Below are positions 1-8,177 of a stretch of 64,000 nucleotides of DNA, in pieces. The DNA lies in NCBI RefSeq assembly GCF_041429785.1, contig NZ_CP163423.1, positions 1,798,001 to 1,862,000 on the forward strand. The letters run 5' to 3'. The DNA is from Fretibacter rubidus (lineage in GTDB: Bacteria; Pseudomonadota; Alphaproteobacteria; Caulobacterales; Maricaulaceae). Positions within the stretch are counted from its first letter, which is position 1. Each line of letters starts with the position of its first letter. The notes below the pieces were generated by a model. It made no database searches. It saw only the letters and a program-made list of their open reading frames with translations, and was not told the origin of the DNA. Both the position numbers and the translations under genes were made by a program.

Positions 1-228
1 CACAATCTCTGTGCCATCCGTCAGCATAAGTCGTACAGCCACCAGATAAGTCAGCCCCGCCTCTTTGGCCGCCGCATGGCCGCGCACAATGCCTGCAAAT
101 GTATTGGTATCGGCAATCGCGATGGCCGACAGGCCCAGCTCTGCGGCGCGCCCAATGAGCTCATCCGCGTGAGATGCGCCTTTGAGAAAGGTAAAATTGG
201 AGAGGCAGTTTAGCTCGGCATAACTCAT
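1..228 (-). CDS. dnaE2: Error-prone DNA polymerase III alpha subunit DnaE2/ImuC, N-terminal fragment
   Basis: The first 76 residues are visible; the gene runs off the left edge of the window. The start MSYAELNCLSNFTFLKGASH and the following ADTNTFAGIVRGH stretch match the PHP domain that opens DnaE-type polymerases, in the DnaE2/ImuC version. DnaE2 is the catalytic polymerase of the SOS mutasome and performs translesion synthesis with ImuA and ImuB. It begins 10 bp after the imuB stop codon, so it is the third gene of an imuA-imuB-dnaE2 operon. Identification as DnaE2 rather than replicative DnaE1 rests on the neighbours as well as the sequence. Confidence 0.92.
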   Translation of the reverse strand, partial: MSYAELNCLSNFTFLKGASHADELIGRAAELGLSAIAIADTNTFAGIVRGHAAAKEAGLTYLVAVRLMLTDGTEIV

Positions 229-238
229 GACATATCCA

Positions 239-1726
239 TTAAGGAAACCGCCCCGCAATATACCAATTCGGCTCGCCCGATCCGGGATAGGTCATCAGCC
301 AGAGACGCGGGCCGTCTTCGGTCTGCACCTGCCAATAATCGCGCGTCGCGGCGCGCTCATCCTGCCACCACTGCGCGGTCAGGCGCTCCGGCCCCTTGGC
401 GCTTTGGGTGGCAAAAACAGACTTACGCCATTGAAACCGTTTGGGCGGGCGACCGGGTTCCAGCGTGACGAGGCGCTCCGGCCGCTTGAACAGACGCACG
501 GGGCGCTTGCGCGGCGCGACCGCCCAGCAAACCGGCTCACGCCGATCCATAGCCTCAACGCAGATAAATTCACGTTCCGGCAAATGGCTTTGCACGGGCA
601 TGAATTGGCGCACGCGGTCAAAGCCGAGACGATTGCCCAGTGTCGAGATGATTTTGGAGGTGTTGTCTTCGGCCTGTTTGTGGCTATCGAGACTGATCTG
701 AAACGGCTGTATCGGTTCAATATGCGCGGCTTCCAGGCGGAACCAATCCGCGCCAAATTCAATTTTAAGGCCGTCTAATGGCCGCTCAAATTGCTGAAGG
801 ATAGCCGCGCGGACATAGGTCGGACGGGCAAAGCCGATTTGCAAAATGTGGTCCCCTGTATCAACGCAGCGCACGGTTAGCGCAAAGCGCCGCGCGCCCT
901 TGGCATCATTTTCAAGACGCCCAGAGACCGAGGCAATCAGACGCTCCAAAACACTGAGCAAATCATCTTTCAGCCCAATCGGATCGGGCAAGGTCATGCG
1001 CGCGGCGTAAATCGGATCCGCCGCTTTGGGCGAGACGGGGTCAGGCACATGTCCGAGCGTGGCTGACAAAGCCTTGGTCAAATCAAGCCCAAAGCGGCGC
1101 GCCAGCTCTGCGGATTTTATCTCCGAGAGCTGCCCGATTGTTTTGAGGCCTGTGCGCCACAGCTGCGTTGCAGTCTTGGGCGGGAGCCGCAGCCCTTCGA
1201 GCGGGAGCGCTGCAAGCGCCGTGCCAGTCTGACCCGCATTCGCGATCTCAATACTGCCGCCTTTGAACCGTGCTAGCGCCCACGCGGCGCCTTTGGTATC
1301 CGCAACGCCTATGCGCGAAGTTACATTCATATCGGATAGGCGCGCCCGCGCGTGATCGGCCATAGCCCGCTCTCCGCCAAATAAATGCGCGCAGCCCGTG
1401 ATGTCGAGGAACAATCCATCGGGCGGGTCAAGCGCGACCCAAGGCGACAGGCTATCGGCCCAGCGCCACAGCGCGCGCAGAAGCGCCGCCTCTCGGACGC
1501 GGTCAGACGGCTCGGTGAGCAGCTGCGGACAAATGGCGCGCGCATCGGGCAGCGAAAGGCCGGGCGATAATCCTGCCGCCTGCGCGGCCTCGGACAGATG
1601 GGTCAGCCGCCACGCATTTTTGATCTCGGATATAATCGCAAAGGGCGCGCTGACACGCGGATCGCCTTTGCGCACCCGCAGATCAAGCGGCAGTTGCGGC
1701 AGCCAGATGGATAACACCCGCCTCAT
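239..1726 (-). CDS. imuB: ImuB, catalytically inactive Y-family polymerase-like protein
   Basis: A 495-residue protein of the ImuB family, the non-catalytic Y-family homologue that links DnaE2 to the beta clamp in the damage-induced mutasome. The N-terminus MRRVLSIWLPQLPLDL has the usual ImuB form and lacks the acidic residues that active Y-family polymerases carry there. A helix-hairpin-helix-like segment follows near residues 190-225 (TIGQLSEIKSAELARRFG), then a little-finger-like region. The start overlaps the 3' end of imuA by 44 bp, so translation is probably coupled. The length is normal for the family and nothing looks broken. Function is inferred from family and operon order. Confidence 0.93.
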   Translation of the reverse strand: MRRVLSIWLPQLPLDLRVRKGDPRVSAPFAIISEIKNAWRLTHLSEAAQAAGLSPGLSLPDARAICPQLLTEPSDRVREAALLRALWRWADSLSPWVALDPPDGLFLDITGCAHLFGGERAMADHARARLSDMNVTSRIGVADTKGAAWALARFKGGSIEIANAGQTGTALAALPLEGLRLPPKTATQLWRTGLKTIGQLSEIKSAELARRFGLDLTKALSATLGHVPDPVSPKAADPIYAARMTLPDPIGLKDDLLSVLERLIASVSGRLENDAKGARRFALTVRCVDTGDHILQIGFARPTYVRAAILQQFERPLDGLKIEFGADWFRLEAAHIEPIQPFQISLDSHKQAEDNTSKIISTLGNRLGFDRVRQFMPVQSHLPEREFICVEAMDRREPVCWAVAPRKRPVRLFKRPERLVTLEPGRPPKRFQWRKSVFATQSAKGPERLTAQWWQDERAATRDYWQVQTEDGPRLWLMTYPGSGEPNWYIAGRFP

Positions 1727-2324
1727 ACGCGCCTCCGCTTCTATCGCTGCTTGTCCAGCTTACACGCCACGCGCCAAGCTCGCCGCGGCGGTTTTTCATG
1801 AGCGACCAGACCCAAGAATTCTCGCCGCTCTTATTGGCCGCGCAGTGCCAGCGCGTCTCGCAGGCAGAGGTGTGAGCGCGGCCATGGATCAGGACCAGCC
1901 CGACCCCGCCGCCCTCTTGCGCCGCGATTTGCAGCCGTCGCGACTCACGCAAATTCGGCCCGGCTGAGAGCTCGACCACCACGCATTGCGCACAAGTTGC
2001 GCGTAGCGCCTGCTCTGCTGCCCAGAGGACTTCGCTACGGCTGATCCCTTCAGTCAAAATCACGCGCGCAGGGTCGATGTAATCTTGCAAAGCCGTCGGC
2101 GCGAGCGAGCCAATATCGCGCGCCAAACCAATCCAGATGATCGGCCCCATAAGGCGTGACGCTGTCAAAATGGCAAACATATCCGCGCTATCGCCCATGA
2201 CCTCATGCACCCGCCCCTTGGCGAGCTGCACAGGCCCGGACAAGCACACGCTCTCTCTGGCCTGCAACTGTAGGGACGCAAGCGTCCCTATATCACGGCG
2301 ATTTATGATTTCAGCGACTGACAT
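1683..2324 (-). CDS. imuA: ImuA, RecA/SulA-like accessory protein of the SOS mutasome
   Basis: A 213-residue protein starting MSVAEIINRRDIGTL, matching ImuA-type proteins encoded upstream of imuB in alphaproteobacteria. I chose the ATG at 2324. A TTG in frame at 2363 would place the LexA box inside the coding region, whereas the ATG has AGGA eight bases upstream. The protein has a shortened RecA-like fold pattern without a clear Walker A motif, as is usual for ImuA, which binds RecA and ImuB. It is the first gene of the imuA-imuB-dnaE2 operon and lies right behind an SOS box. Confidence 0.9.
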   Translation of the reverse strand: MSVAEIINRRDIGTLASLQLQARESVCLSGPVQLAKGRVHEVMGDSADMFAILTASRLMGPIIWIGLARDIGSLAPTALQDYIDPARVILTEGISRSEVLWAAEQALRATCAQCVVVELSAGPNLRESRRLQIAAQEGGGVGLVLIHGRAHTSACETRWHCAANKSGENSWVWSLMKNRRGELGAWRVSWTSSDRSGGAYEAGVIHLAAATAA

Positions 2325-2327
2325 AAT

Positions 2328-2342
2328 GTTCCTATTTTGTTC
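2328..2342 (-). promoter_or_regulatory. LexA (SOS) box of the imuA operon
   Basis: Read on the minus strand the site is GAACAAAATAGGAAC, an exact match to the direct-repeat alphaproteobacterial LexA operator GAAC-N7-GAAC. It ends only 3 bp before the imuA ATG and includes the likely Shine-Dalgarno AGGA. A -35-like TTGACT lies upstream at 2358-2363. LexA bound here would cover the start of the transcript or block RNA polymerase. The match and position are seen directly; repression by LexA is family knowledge. Confidence 0.9.
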
Positions 2343-2708
2343 TAATACAAAACAGAGAGTCAAGTGAAAAGGAATTTAGTCCTAAATTGAGATGTGGATG
2401 AAATCTTGGCTGGCGGCTGTTTTGCGCAATTTTACGCTTGGCCCCACACGGCTCCAGCCTAAATTAGCCTAATCTGTAAAAAACCGGCCAAGCTTTATCC
2501 CGTTGTATTCATTGCGTTTAATTTTCGGGTGCCAAATGGTACAAAGTAAAACAAATAGACAATAAAAACACGCGCTTACCCTACCTGACACCAGGCAAAT
2601 GGTGTGTCATTATTCTTCTCTCACTTACCGAGCTTCATTATTTAGTCAATTACCTATTGACCCCTGCATTCGGATGCGTGCGACCCATATGTCGCAACTT
2701 AATTTAGG
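2343..2708. other. Intergenic region with two small inverted repeats, no convincing gene
   Basis: About 365 bp between the imuA promoter and a frameshifted small gene. I see no open frame with a ribosome site and protein-like composition. Two inverted repeats are visible: AATTTAG-TC-CTAAATT at 2373-2388, just upstream of the imuA promoter, and TGACACCA...TGGTGTGTCA at 2586-2609. The first could be an operator or weak terminator; neither is followed by a clear T-run. Confidence 0.4.
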
Positions 2709-2968
2709 TCAGCCAAAACCTCTATTTTCACGGATAAGCAATACGACAATTAGCAAAAATAGCCCTCCGAAAACCATCATCAGGATGAACTCTCTCATCT
2801 TAACGAATGGCGGCTGCATGGCCTTCGCGAAACGACGACCCTCCACAGGATCAGCAACGGCCATCACCATTAGGCTGTCAGGATGATAAGGCTGATCAGG
2901 GTCCGCCTCGTGCGCCTTCTTGAGCAGTTAAGAAGTTCTTCTTTCGTAAGATTATCCAGTTCAGACAT
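2709..2968 (-). pseudogene. Small membrane-protein gene interrupted by a frameshift
   Basis: The ATG at 2968 has a good ribosome site (GAGGGT, 5 bp upstream) and opens MSELDNLTKEELL. In this frame a stop follows at 2870-2872, after 32 codons. In the -1 frame, protein-like sequence resumes at about 2925 with LKKAHEADPDQPYHPDSLMV and ends with a membrane helix (about FILMMVFGGLFLLIVVLLI) and RENRGFG at 2709. The two halves join naturally into a protein of about 86 residues if one base is missing near 2922-2935. It lies downstream of the FNT gene on the same strand, 124 bp away. It could be a recent pseudogene, a programmed shift or a sequencing error. I recognise no family. Confidence 0.6.
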
Positions 2969-3019
2969 TGGTACCCTCAACAGAAAAGTTGTCAGGATAG
3001 TGCTGCCTCGCTTGAGATA

Positions 3020-3037
3020 TTTTCTGATTTCAGAAAA
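3020..3037. repeat. Inverted repeat between the FNT gene and the frameshifted small gene
   Basis: TTTTCTGA and TCAGAAAA are separated by 2 bp. On the minus strand this lies about 55 bp after the FNT stop codon, with T-rich flanks on both sides. It could be a weak terminator or attenuator separating the channel gene from the small gene. It is A/T-rich and of low predicted stability, so function is uncertain. Confidence 0.35.
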
Positions 3038-3092
3038 AATTTATCTCTCCAACACCACAGAGCAACACGAAATTATGGTCTTCTCAGGCTTT

Positions 3093-3911
3093 CTACTGCT
3101 CACCCTCTACCTCACTCATTTCTGCCTCCACCTGCGCCCATGCGATGAGGGCAAATAGGCCCGTGCCGCCGATCACGTTGCCAAGTAGGGTCGGCAGGAG
3201 GTTCCCTATTATCAAATCAGGGAGTCGAGAAAAATCAGAGAACCCTATAAAGAAAAGCTCAACTGAGCCCGCAATGACATGCGTAAAATCACCTAGAGCA
3301 ATCAGATAAGTCATAAAAACGATAACCCAGAACTCTGAGCCTTTGGAGCTTGGAAGCATCCAAACAAGCGCGGCGATTAAAAAACCAGCGGGAATACCGC
3401 GCGCAAGGCTGTCGCCTGCGCTTATCTCTGCGATGTGATTGGCCAGCGATTGAATGGCAATTTTCGTATCTGCATCAATAATTGGCAAATAAAACAGGGC
3501 CGCTGCTATTATCAAAGCACCAATCATATTGCCCGAAAAGCAAACACCCCAAAGGCGCAGCATTTTAACCAATGTCGCGCTGTCTTTGTTTTTCAAAACA
3601 GGCAGGACAGGCGTGATTGTGTTTTCTGTAAATAATTGAAGGCGACATAAAATCACAATGACAAAGCCGCTCGTGTAACCTAGGTTTTCAATCAGGTGCC
3701 GATGTGGCGCATCGGGTAAGTGAGCCCGTAAGGCTCCTTCTACAATGACAGAAAAAGCAATCGCTATACCTGCCGCAATTGATGACCATAAAATCGACTG
3801 ATTGGGCCGCGCTAGCTCATTAAAGCCTTCTTGTGAAATCGCGTGATACACGCCGAGCGAATCGAGGTGATCTTCACCGCCATGCGTCTGTTGGCTCTTA
3901 TTATGGCTCAT
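3093..3911 (-). CDS. Formate/nitrite transporter (FNT) family membrane channel
   Basis: A 272-residue membrane protein of the FNT family, pentameric channels for small monovalent anions or their acids. The ATG at 3911 (MSHNKSQQTHGGEDH) has GGATAA upstream and is preferred over an upstream in-frame start. About six membrane helices follow a polar N-terminus, with FNT-like stretches GVCFSGNMIGAL and LGDFTHVIAGSVELFF. It resembles the YfdC-like branch found with stress genes rather than FocA of formate metabolism, and no formate or nitrite enzymes are nearby. An EcfG-type promoter lies upstream at 3980-4004, so it is probably a stress-regulon channel. The substrate is unknown. Confidence 0.85.
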   Translation of the reverse strand: MSHNKSQQTHGGEDHLDSLGVYHAISQEGFNELARPNQSILWSSIAAGIAIAFSVIVEGALRAHLPDAPHRHLIENLGYTSGFVIVILCRLQLFTENTITPVLPVLKNKDSATLVKMLRLWGVCFSGNMIGALIIAAALFYLPIIDADTKIAIQSLANHIAEISAGDSLARGIPAGFLIAALVWMLPSSKGSEFWVIVFMTYLIALGDFTHVIAGSVELFFIGFSDFSRLPDLIIGNLLPTLLGNVIGGTGLFALIAWAQVEAEMSEVEGEQ

Positions 3912-3979
3912 ATAATTATCCGTTGAGTGGGTGCGCCGATGAATAGCGTTAAACGAAACACGCCGACACATGAAATTCT

Positions 3980-4004
3980 AACGCCGAGAGGTCAAAATCG
4001 TTCC
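3980..4004 (-). promoter_or_regulatory. EcfG-type promoter of the FNT gene
   Basis: On the minus strand: GGAAC (4000-4004), 16-bp spacer, CGTT (3980-3983). This is an exact match to the alphaproteobacterial general stress sigma factor consensus and lies about 70 bp upstream of the FNT start codon, in the correct orientation. Confidence 0.8.
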
Positions 4005-4022
4005 CAGCGTAGAGCTGTCGCG

Positions 4023-7000
4023 CTAAAAGTCTTTTTTGTAACTCAAGGATAAGGACTGCTCGTTATCGGCTTGAAGTTTAGACCGTAGTGATAAATTGCG
4101 GCGAAGTTCCCAGTCAATCACAGCACCAGCGGTGGACGCGTCAACACCAGAGAAAACTTGTAAATAAACATTGCGGGTGAGATAGCGTCCACCTGTGATT
4201 TGCGCGGTACCGTCATCGGCAATGTTCACACTGAGCTGTCCGACACCCAAAGAATCGCGTAGGCCGCCTAGCAGGTCAAACCCAACACCATTGCCAGAGA
4301 ATTGCGCAATCGCGCCTGCTAATTGCGCGGCTTCTAGTGTTGAAAGCTCTGTCGCAGAGCGTCCAAATAGCAGGGCTGAGAGGATTTCATCATCGGGCCG
4401 TTCTGGTGTGCTTGATAGCTCTATGTTCGGGTCTTCCAATGTCCCGCTTATAACAACGGACGCGGTTAAATTGGCCGTATCAGCGGTCGCTTCCAATGAC
4501 AATTTGGCCGTTGAGACAGGGCCATTAAACTCCACTGACCCCGCATCAAATTGAAGCTCTTTGCCCGCGATTTTGAAACTGCCGCGTTCGACCTCTGCGG
4601 TGCCGTTAATGAGGGGATCAGAGAGCGTTCCGGTAATGACGGCATTGGCGGATAACTCGACATCCAGGCCTTTGCTGCGCACAAATATTCGGCGGGGCGC
4701 GCTTACTGTTACGTCGAGATTAATGGGCAGCGCAGGCTGCGTATCAAAGCTTGTGTTTGACTTTAACCGCTCTGGAACATTGATTTCCTTAACCGGAATT
4801 TCGATGACACTGACGCCTTGCGACGCAACAAATTGTTTGATCTCTGCCTCACCAATTTTTACATTGCCCGAAACCAAGGCTTTATCAGCCAAGCTCTCGT
4901 AGCTGACATCGCCGCTGACGCGGGCCGTCAAGTCGCGCCGATCAAGGATATGAAAGCGTTGCGACGTCACAGTAAGTTTCCCAAGCGGGCGGCCAAACTC
5001 CCCCAAAGTAAATTCGCCAGCCCCCGTGGCGACACCGTCCCGCGTGTCGGTAAAATAAACGTCAGAAACCGACAGGCTGTCATTGGTGAAATTCGCCAAG
5101 AAACGCCCCTGTCGGATTTGCGTGCCTGCTTGCGGGGCTTCGAAAGACAGAGCAGAGCCGGACGCCCGCCCGTTGACTTGCGGCGCAGATAAAGTCCCAC
5201 CAACACTGACTGACATGTCCAAATTTCCGTTTAAATCTGCATTAGGCGGGGTAACCAACCCTAAGACAGTTTCCGCAGGGCCCGAAGCGCGAAGCTCACC
5301 AGACAGCGGCGCCGTCATAGCAGGACGCAGAGCAGTCAAGCTATCCCCCGTCACAAAAGGCACGCGAATGTCACCTTCAATATCAAAACCAGATGGCGAA
5401 CTCCCGTCAATCGTTAGATTGGCTTGGGATGCATTGAACTGTGCCTGAGTGTTGATATTCAAGCCTGTTTGCGCGTCCACCCCAAAACCCCGCCAATCGG
5501 CGATGGTAAAATTCATAGACCCTGTTGGCACGCCTGATTGCGCGGTGATGCTACCATCAACCGACCAACGCCCCCGCGAATCTGCCAAATCACCTGGAAG
5601 GGGAAACAAACTCATGGGTAAATTGCTTGCGTCTATTGATACCGTCTCAAGGCCCGCGTCTGTACGCGTGTAGCTAACAGAGAACGGCTCGCCTATGACT
5701 TGCAGGGGCATGTTAAGCGCCACAGTGCCGCTGTCATATGAAGCGGTAACGGGGCTCGCATGGGTAAACGTGATGTTACCGTAACGCCCTTCCGGCGATA
5801 GCGAGGCCGTGATTGCACCCGCATCACCACGCGCAAGAGACAGCGGTGTGTTAAGCGCAATTGGCCGTGCGAGTGAGTCGACCAAGCGCCGACCTTCTAA
5901 TGTGATATCGCCTGACAGCGCTGATAAGCTTCCGCTAGCTTGGGCTGTCAGGCTATCTATTTCAAAATCAGCATAGGCAATATTTTTAGCGTTAGCATTC
6001 AGAGCCACCCCCTGCTCGCCAGTCTCGCGCGCGTTCAATATCAATGACGCTTCGCCGTACCCCATCTCGCTTCGCGGTAAATCAAGCGATAGTCGACCGT
6101 CTAGCAACCCTGTTGCAAAGCGGGTCATATCTCCCTTTAGTGATAAAGGCCCGAGTGACGCATCCAGATCAGCGGCTTGGTAAGCCCCGTTATCCAAGAC
6201 AACATCTGTGCTTAAGGCCAACGGCCCGTAATCTGTTTCTGCCGTAAGCTGAACGGCCCCAGTAGGACTGGACAACAGCGTGTCAAAATCGGCTTTGACT
6301 GTCACGTCGCGAACGTCATAACCTGCCGCTGTTATCATCGGTGCAGTGCCTTGTATGCGGATATTTGGATTATCACGCGGGCCAGAAATTTTGGCGCTGA
6401 GTTCAGTGGGTTGCGCCGCAGTGACCGTATCAAATGATAAGGGCACTAGCGTTGTGGCCTCTACATCAACCGCGTAACGGTCCGTAATGACCCCCTCTGC
6501 GGCCAGACGCATGGCCTTGGTTGAAACGCCCGCTTCGATGATTTTTATACCGCCCTCAATAGGCGACATTTTCGTTTGAAAACGCAAGCGTTCCCCAACC
6601 AAGCCGCCTAATGGTTCTGCGAAAGCTTCTTTTGGGACAAACTGACCCGTCGTCGATAGTGCGGGTGTAGATGCGCGCGCTTTCTCAAGACGATAATCAG
6701 CAGAGATTAAACCACTGGGGATTTGACCCGTGGCTAAGGTTGGGACAGCGAGTGATCCCGAAAGACTGTACTGCGCCGCATCTACAGTCGCAGTGCCTTT
6801 TGTTGTTATGTTCAGCGGACCTGAGCGAAGACGCGCCGCCCGCAACGTCAATCTTTGCAGAGCCGCATCATAATCACCCGATGCCGATAGGGACGCGGTA
6901 TCCGCGAGTGCAATGGGGGCTTGAAGCGTTAAAGCTACGCCTTGGCCGTTGATATTAACATCAAAGGCCCCATCAGCAGAGGCGGTTATCGGGCCTGAGA

Positions 7001-8177
7001 ACTGCGCTATGCGGCCGTAAGGAGTTATCGCGTTCTTTAAATTCATCCGCCCATCAAAGCTCAAAGCTGTGCGTTGAACCTGCCCCGATACGGATAATCC
7101 ACCCGCGCTATAACCTTCTGGCAAGACGCCCAAAGCGTTTGGATTATCAATGGCTGCGTCTATCTGTACAGTTTCCGGCAGACTATTATCGGTACCAAGC
7201 TCACCCTCGGCCCTTAGATTTAAATGCTCTGCGGTGATATCAGCGGTGAATACTGACTTTCTTGCGTCTCGCTGTAACGTCGCAGAAGCGGTTAACTCGA
7301 CACCGAACATCTCGCTCAAATTGGATGTGTCTGGCCATGCGCTCATATCTGCCGCGGCGTTTAATATAGCTTGGGCCGGGGTCCAGCTTAGAGCGATGTC
7401 GGCTACTTTTCTTTCGCCAAAGCGCAGGGTTGCTGTGCCCTCACCGCTCTCTTGCGTGCCGTCCACGCGACCTTTCGCGGACATATTTTGGTTCGATGGC
7501 GCGTAGCTTATGTTGGCTAGCGGACCGCCCGCTGGGGCAAAAATATCAAAATCACCTGTGATGTCCCCGCTCTCATTTTGCATGATATCGAGCGTAAGTC
7601 GGTCACCGTCGCTATCTGTGCGCAACAGCGAAAGTTGCGCCGTTTTCTGATTGTCTGTCAAACGCGCCGCACCGTTAATTTCAAAGATTGCCGCCTGCCC
7701 GAGGACAGTTGGGTCGAGTTTCACTGCCTCTATCTTAAATGCGTCCAAGGTAACTTTGGGCAACGCCCCCTCGCCCCCTTCGGTCTCACGCAAAACGGGA
7801 CGACGGTCTATAGCAACAGTGGCAATATCAATGTCTTCAAATTTCAAATGCTTAGACAAAAGGGCCATAGGCGACCATTTTACCGCAATGTTATCTGCGC
7901 GCATCCAAACCCCTGATGCATCTTTGATAGACACAGAATCGATTGTAAACGCGCCCAAAGGGTCACCTGACAAGCCGTCAATCTCGACCCCGTCTATTGG
8001 GCCCAGCACGCGGCCCTCAACTTGATTTTCTATGAAACGGTGGCCTGATGATGTTGTGATAAACACACGAAATCCGACGATAAGCATCAGGGCGATGATT
8101 ATAATAAGGCTAAGGGCCATTAGGGCTTTCGTGACCCAGCTGCGTTTGGATGTCTCTGTGCTCATATCAGCAGTCAT
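4023..8177 (-). CDS. tamB: TamB-like translocation and assembly module / AsmA-like lipid-transport protein
   Basis: A 1384-residue protein with one N-terminal membrane anchor (about residues 15-37) followed by very long beta-rich repetitive sequence and a C-terminal TamB (DUF490) domain ending LSLSYKKDF. TamB proteins span the periplasm as a hydrophobic groove and work with TamA in outer-membrane protein assembly or phospholipid transport. It directly follows the Omp85-type gene with a TAATG stop/start overlap, which supports the TamA-TamB pairing. The start may be MTADMSTETS at 8177 or the internal ATG at 8165. Its length is normal for the family. No EcfG promoter is visible for this unit. 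Confidence 0.92.
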   Translation of the reverse strand: MTADMSTETSKRSWVTKALMALSLIIIIALMLIVGFRVFITTSSGHRFIENQVEGRVLGPIDGVEIDGLSGDPLGAFTIDSVSIKDASGVWMRADNIAVKWSPMALLSKHLKFEDIDIATVAIDRRPVLRETEGGEGALPKVTLDAFKIEAVKLDPTVLGQAAIFEINGAARLTDNQKTAQLSLLRTDSDGDRLTLDIMQNESGDITGDFDIFAPAGGPLANISYAPSNQNMSAKGRVDGTQESGEGTATLRFGERKVADIALSWTPAQAILNAAADMSAWPDTSNLSEMFGVELTASATLQRDARKSVFTADITAEHLNLRAEGELGTDNSLPETVQIDAAIDNPNALGVLPEGYSAGGLSVSGQVQRTALSFDGRMNLKNAITPYGRIAQFSGPITASADGAFDVNINGQGVALTLQAPIALADTASLSASGDYDAALQRLTLRAARLRSGPLNITTKGTATVDAAQYSLSGSLAVPTLATGQIPSGLISADYRLEKARASTPALSTTGQFVPKEAFAEPLGGLVGERLRFQTKMSPIEGGIKIIEAGVSTKAMRLAAEGVITDRYAVDVEATTLVPLSFDTVTAAQPTELSAKISGPRDNPNIRIQGTAPMITAAGYDVRDVTVKADFDTLLSSPTGAVQLTAETDYGPLALSTDVVLDNGAYQAADLDASLGPLSLKGDMTRFATGLLDGRLSLDLPRSEMGYGEASLILNARETGEQGVALNANAKNIAYADFEIDSLTAQASGSLSALSGDITLEGRRLVDSLARPIALNTPLSLARGDAGAITASLSPEGRYGNITFTHASPVTASYDSGTVALNMPLQVIGEPFSVSYTRTDAGLETVSIDASNLPMSLFPLPGDLADSRGRWSVDGSITAQSGVPTGSMNFTIADWRGFGVDAQTGLNINTQAQFNASQANLTIDGSSPSGFDIEGDIRVPFVTGDSLTALRPAMTAPLSGELRASGPAETVLGLVTPPNADLNGNLDMSVSVGGTLSAPQVNGRASGSALSFEAPQAGTQIRQGRFLANFTNDSLSVSDVYFTDTRDGVATGAGEFTLGEFGRPLGKLTVTSQRFHILDRRDLTARVSGDVSYESLADKALVSGNVKIGEAEIKQFVASQGVSVIEIPVKEINVPERLKSNTSFDTQPALPINLDVTVSAPRRIFVRSKGLDVELSANAVITGTLSDPLINGTAEVERGSFKIAGKELQFDAGSVEFNGPVSTAKLSLEATADTANLTASVVISGTLEDPNIELSSTPERPDDEILSALLFGRSATELSTLEAAQLAGAIAQFSGNGVGFDLLGGLRDSLGVGQLSVNIADDGTAQITGGRYLTRNVYLQVFSGVDASTAGAVIDWELRRNLSLRSKLQADNEQSLSLSYKKDF

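Noticed and set aside
227-778. Long plus-strand open frame opposite imuB
   Set aside because: It is antisense to a well-supported gene, has no ribosome site and an Arg/Pro-rich composition typical of the complementary strand.
1398-1967. 189-codon plus-strand frame over imuB/imuA
   Set aside because: Shadow of two confirmed genes; Ser/Arg/Ala-rich composition and no initiation signal.
2325-2363. N-terminal extension of imuA to a TTG start
   Set aside because: It would put the LexA box and a -35-like element inside the coding region; the ATG at 2324 is better.
2599-3158. Two plus-strand frames in the intergenic region
   Set aside because: They oppose the frameshifted small gene and the FNT gene end, and lack ribosome sites and family resemblance.
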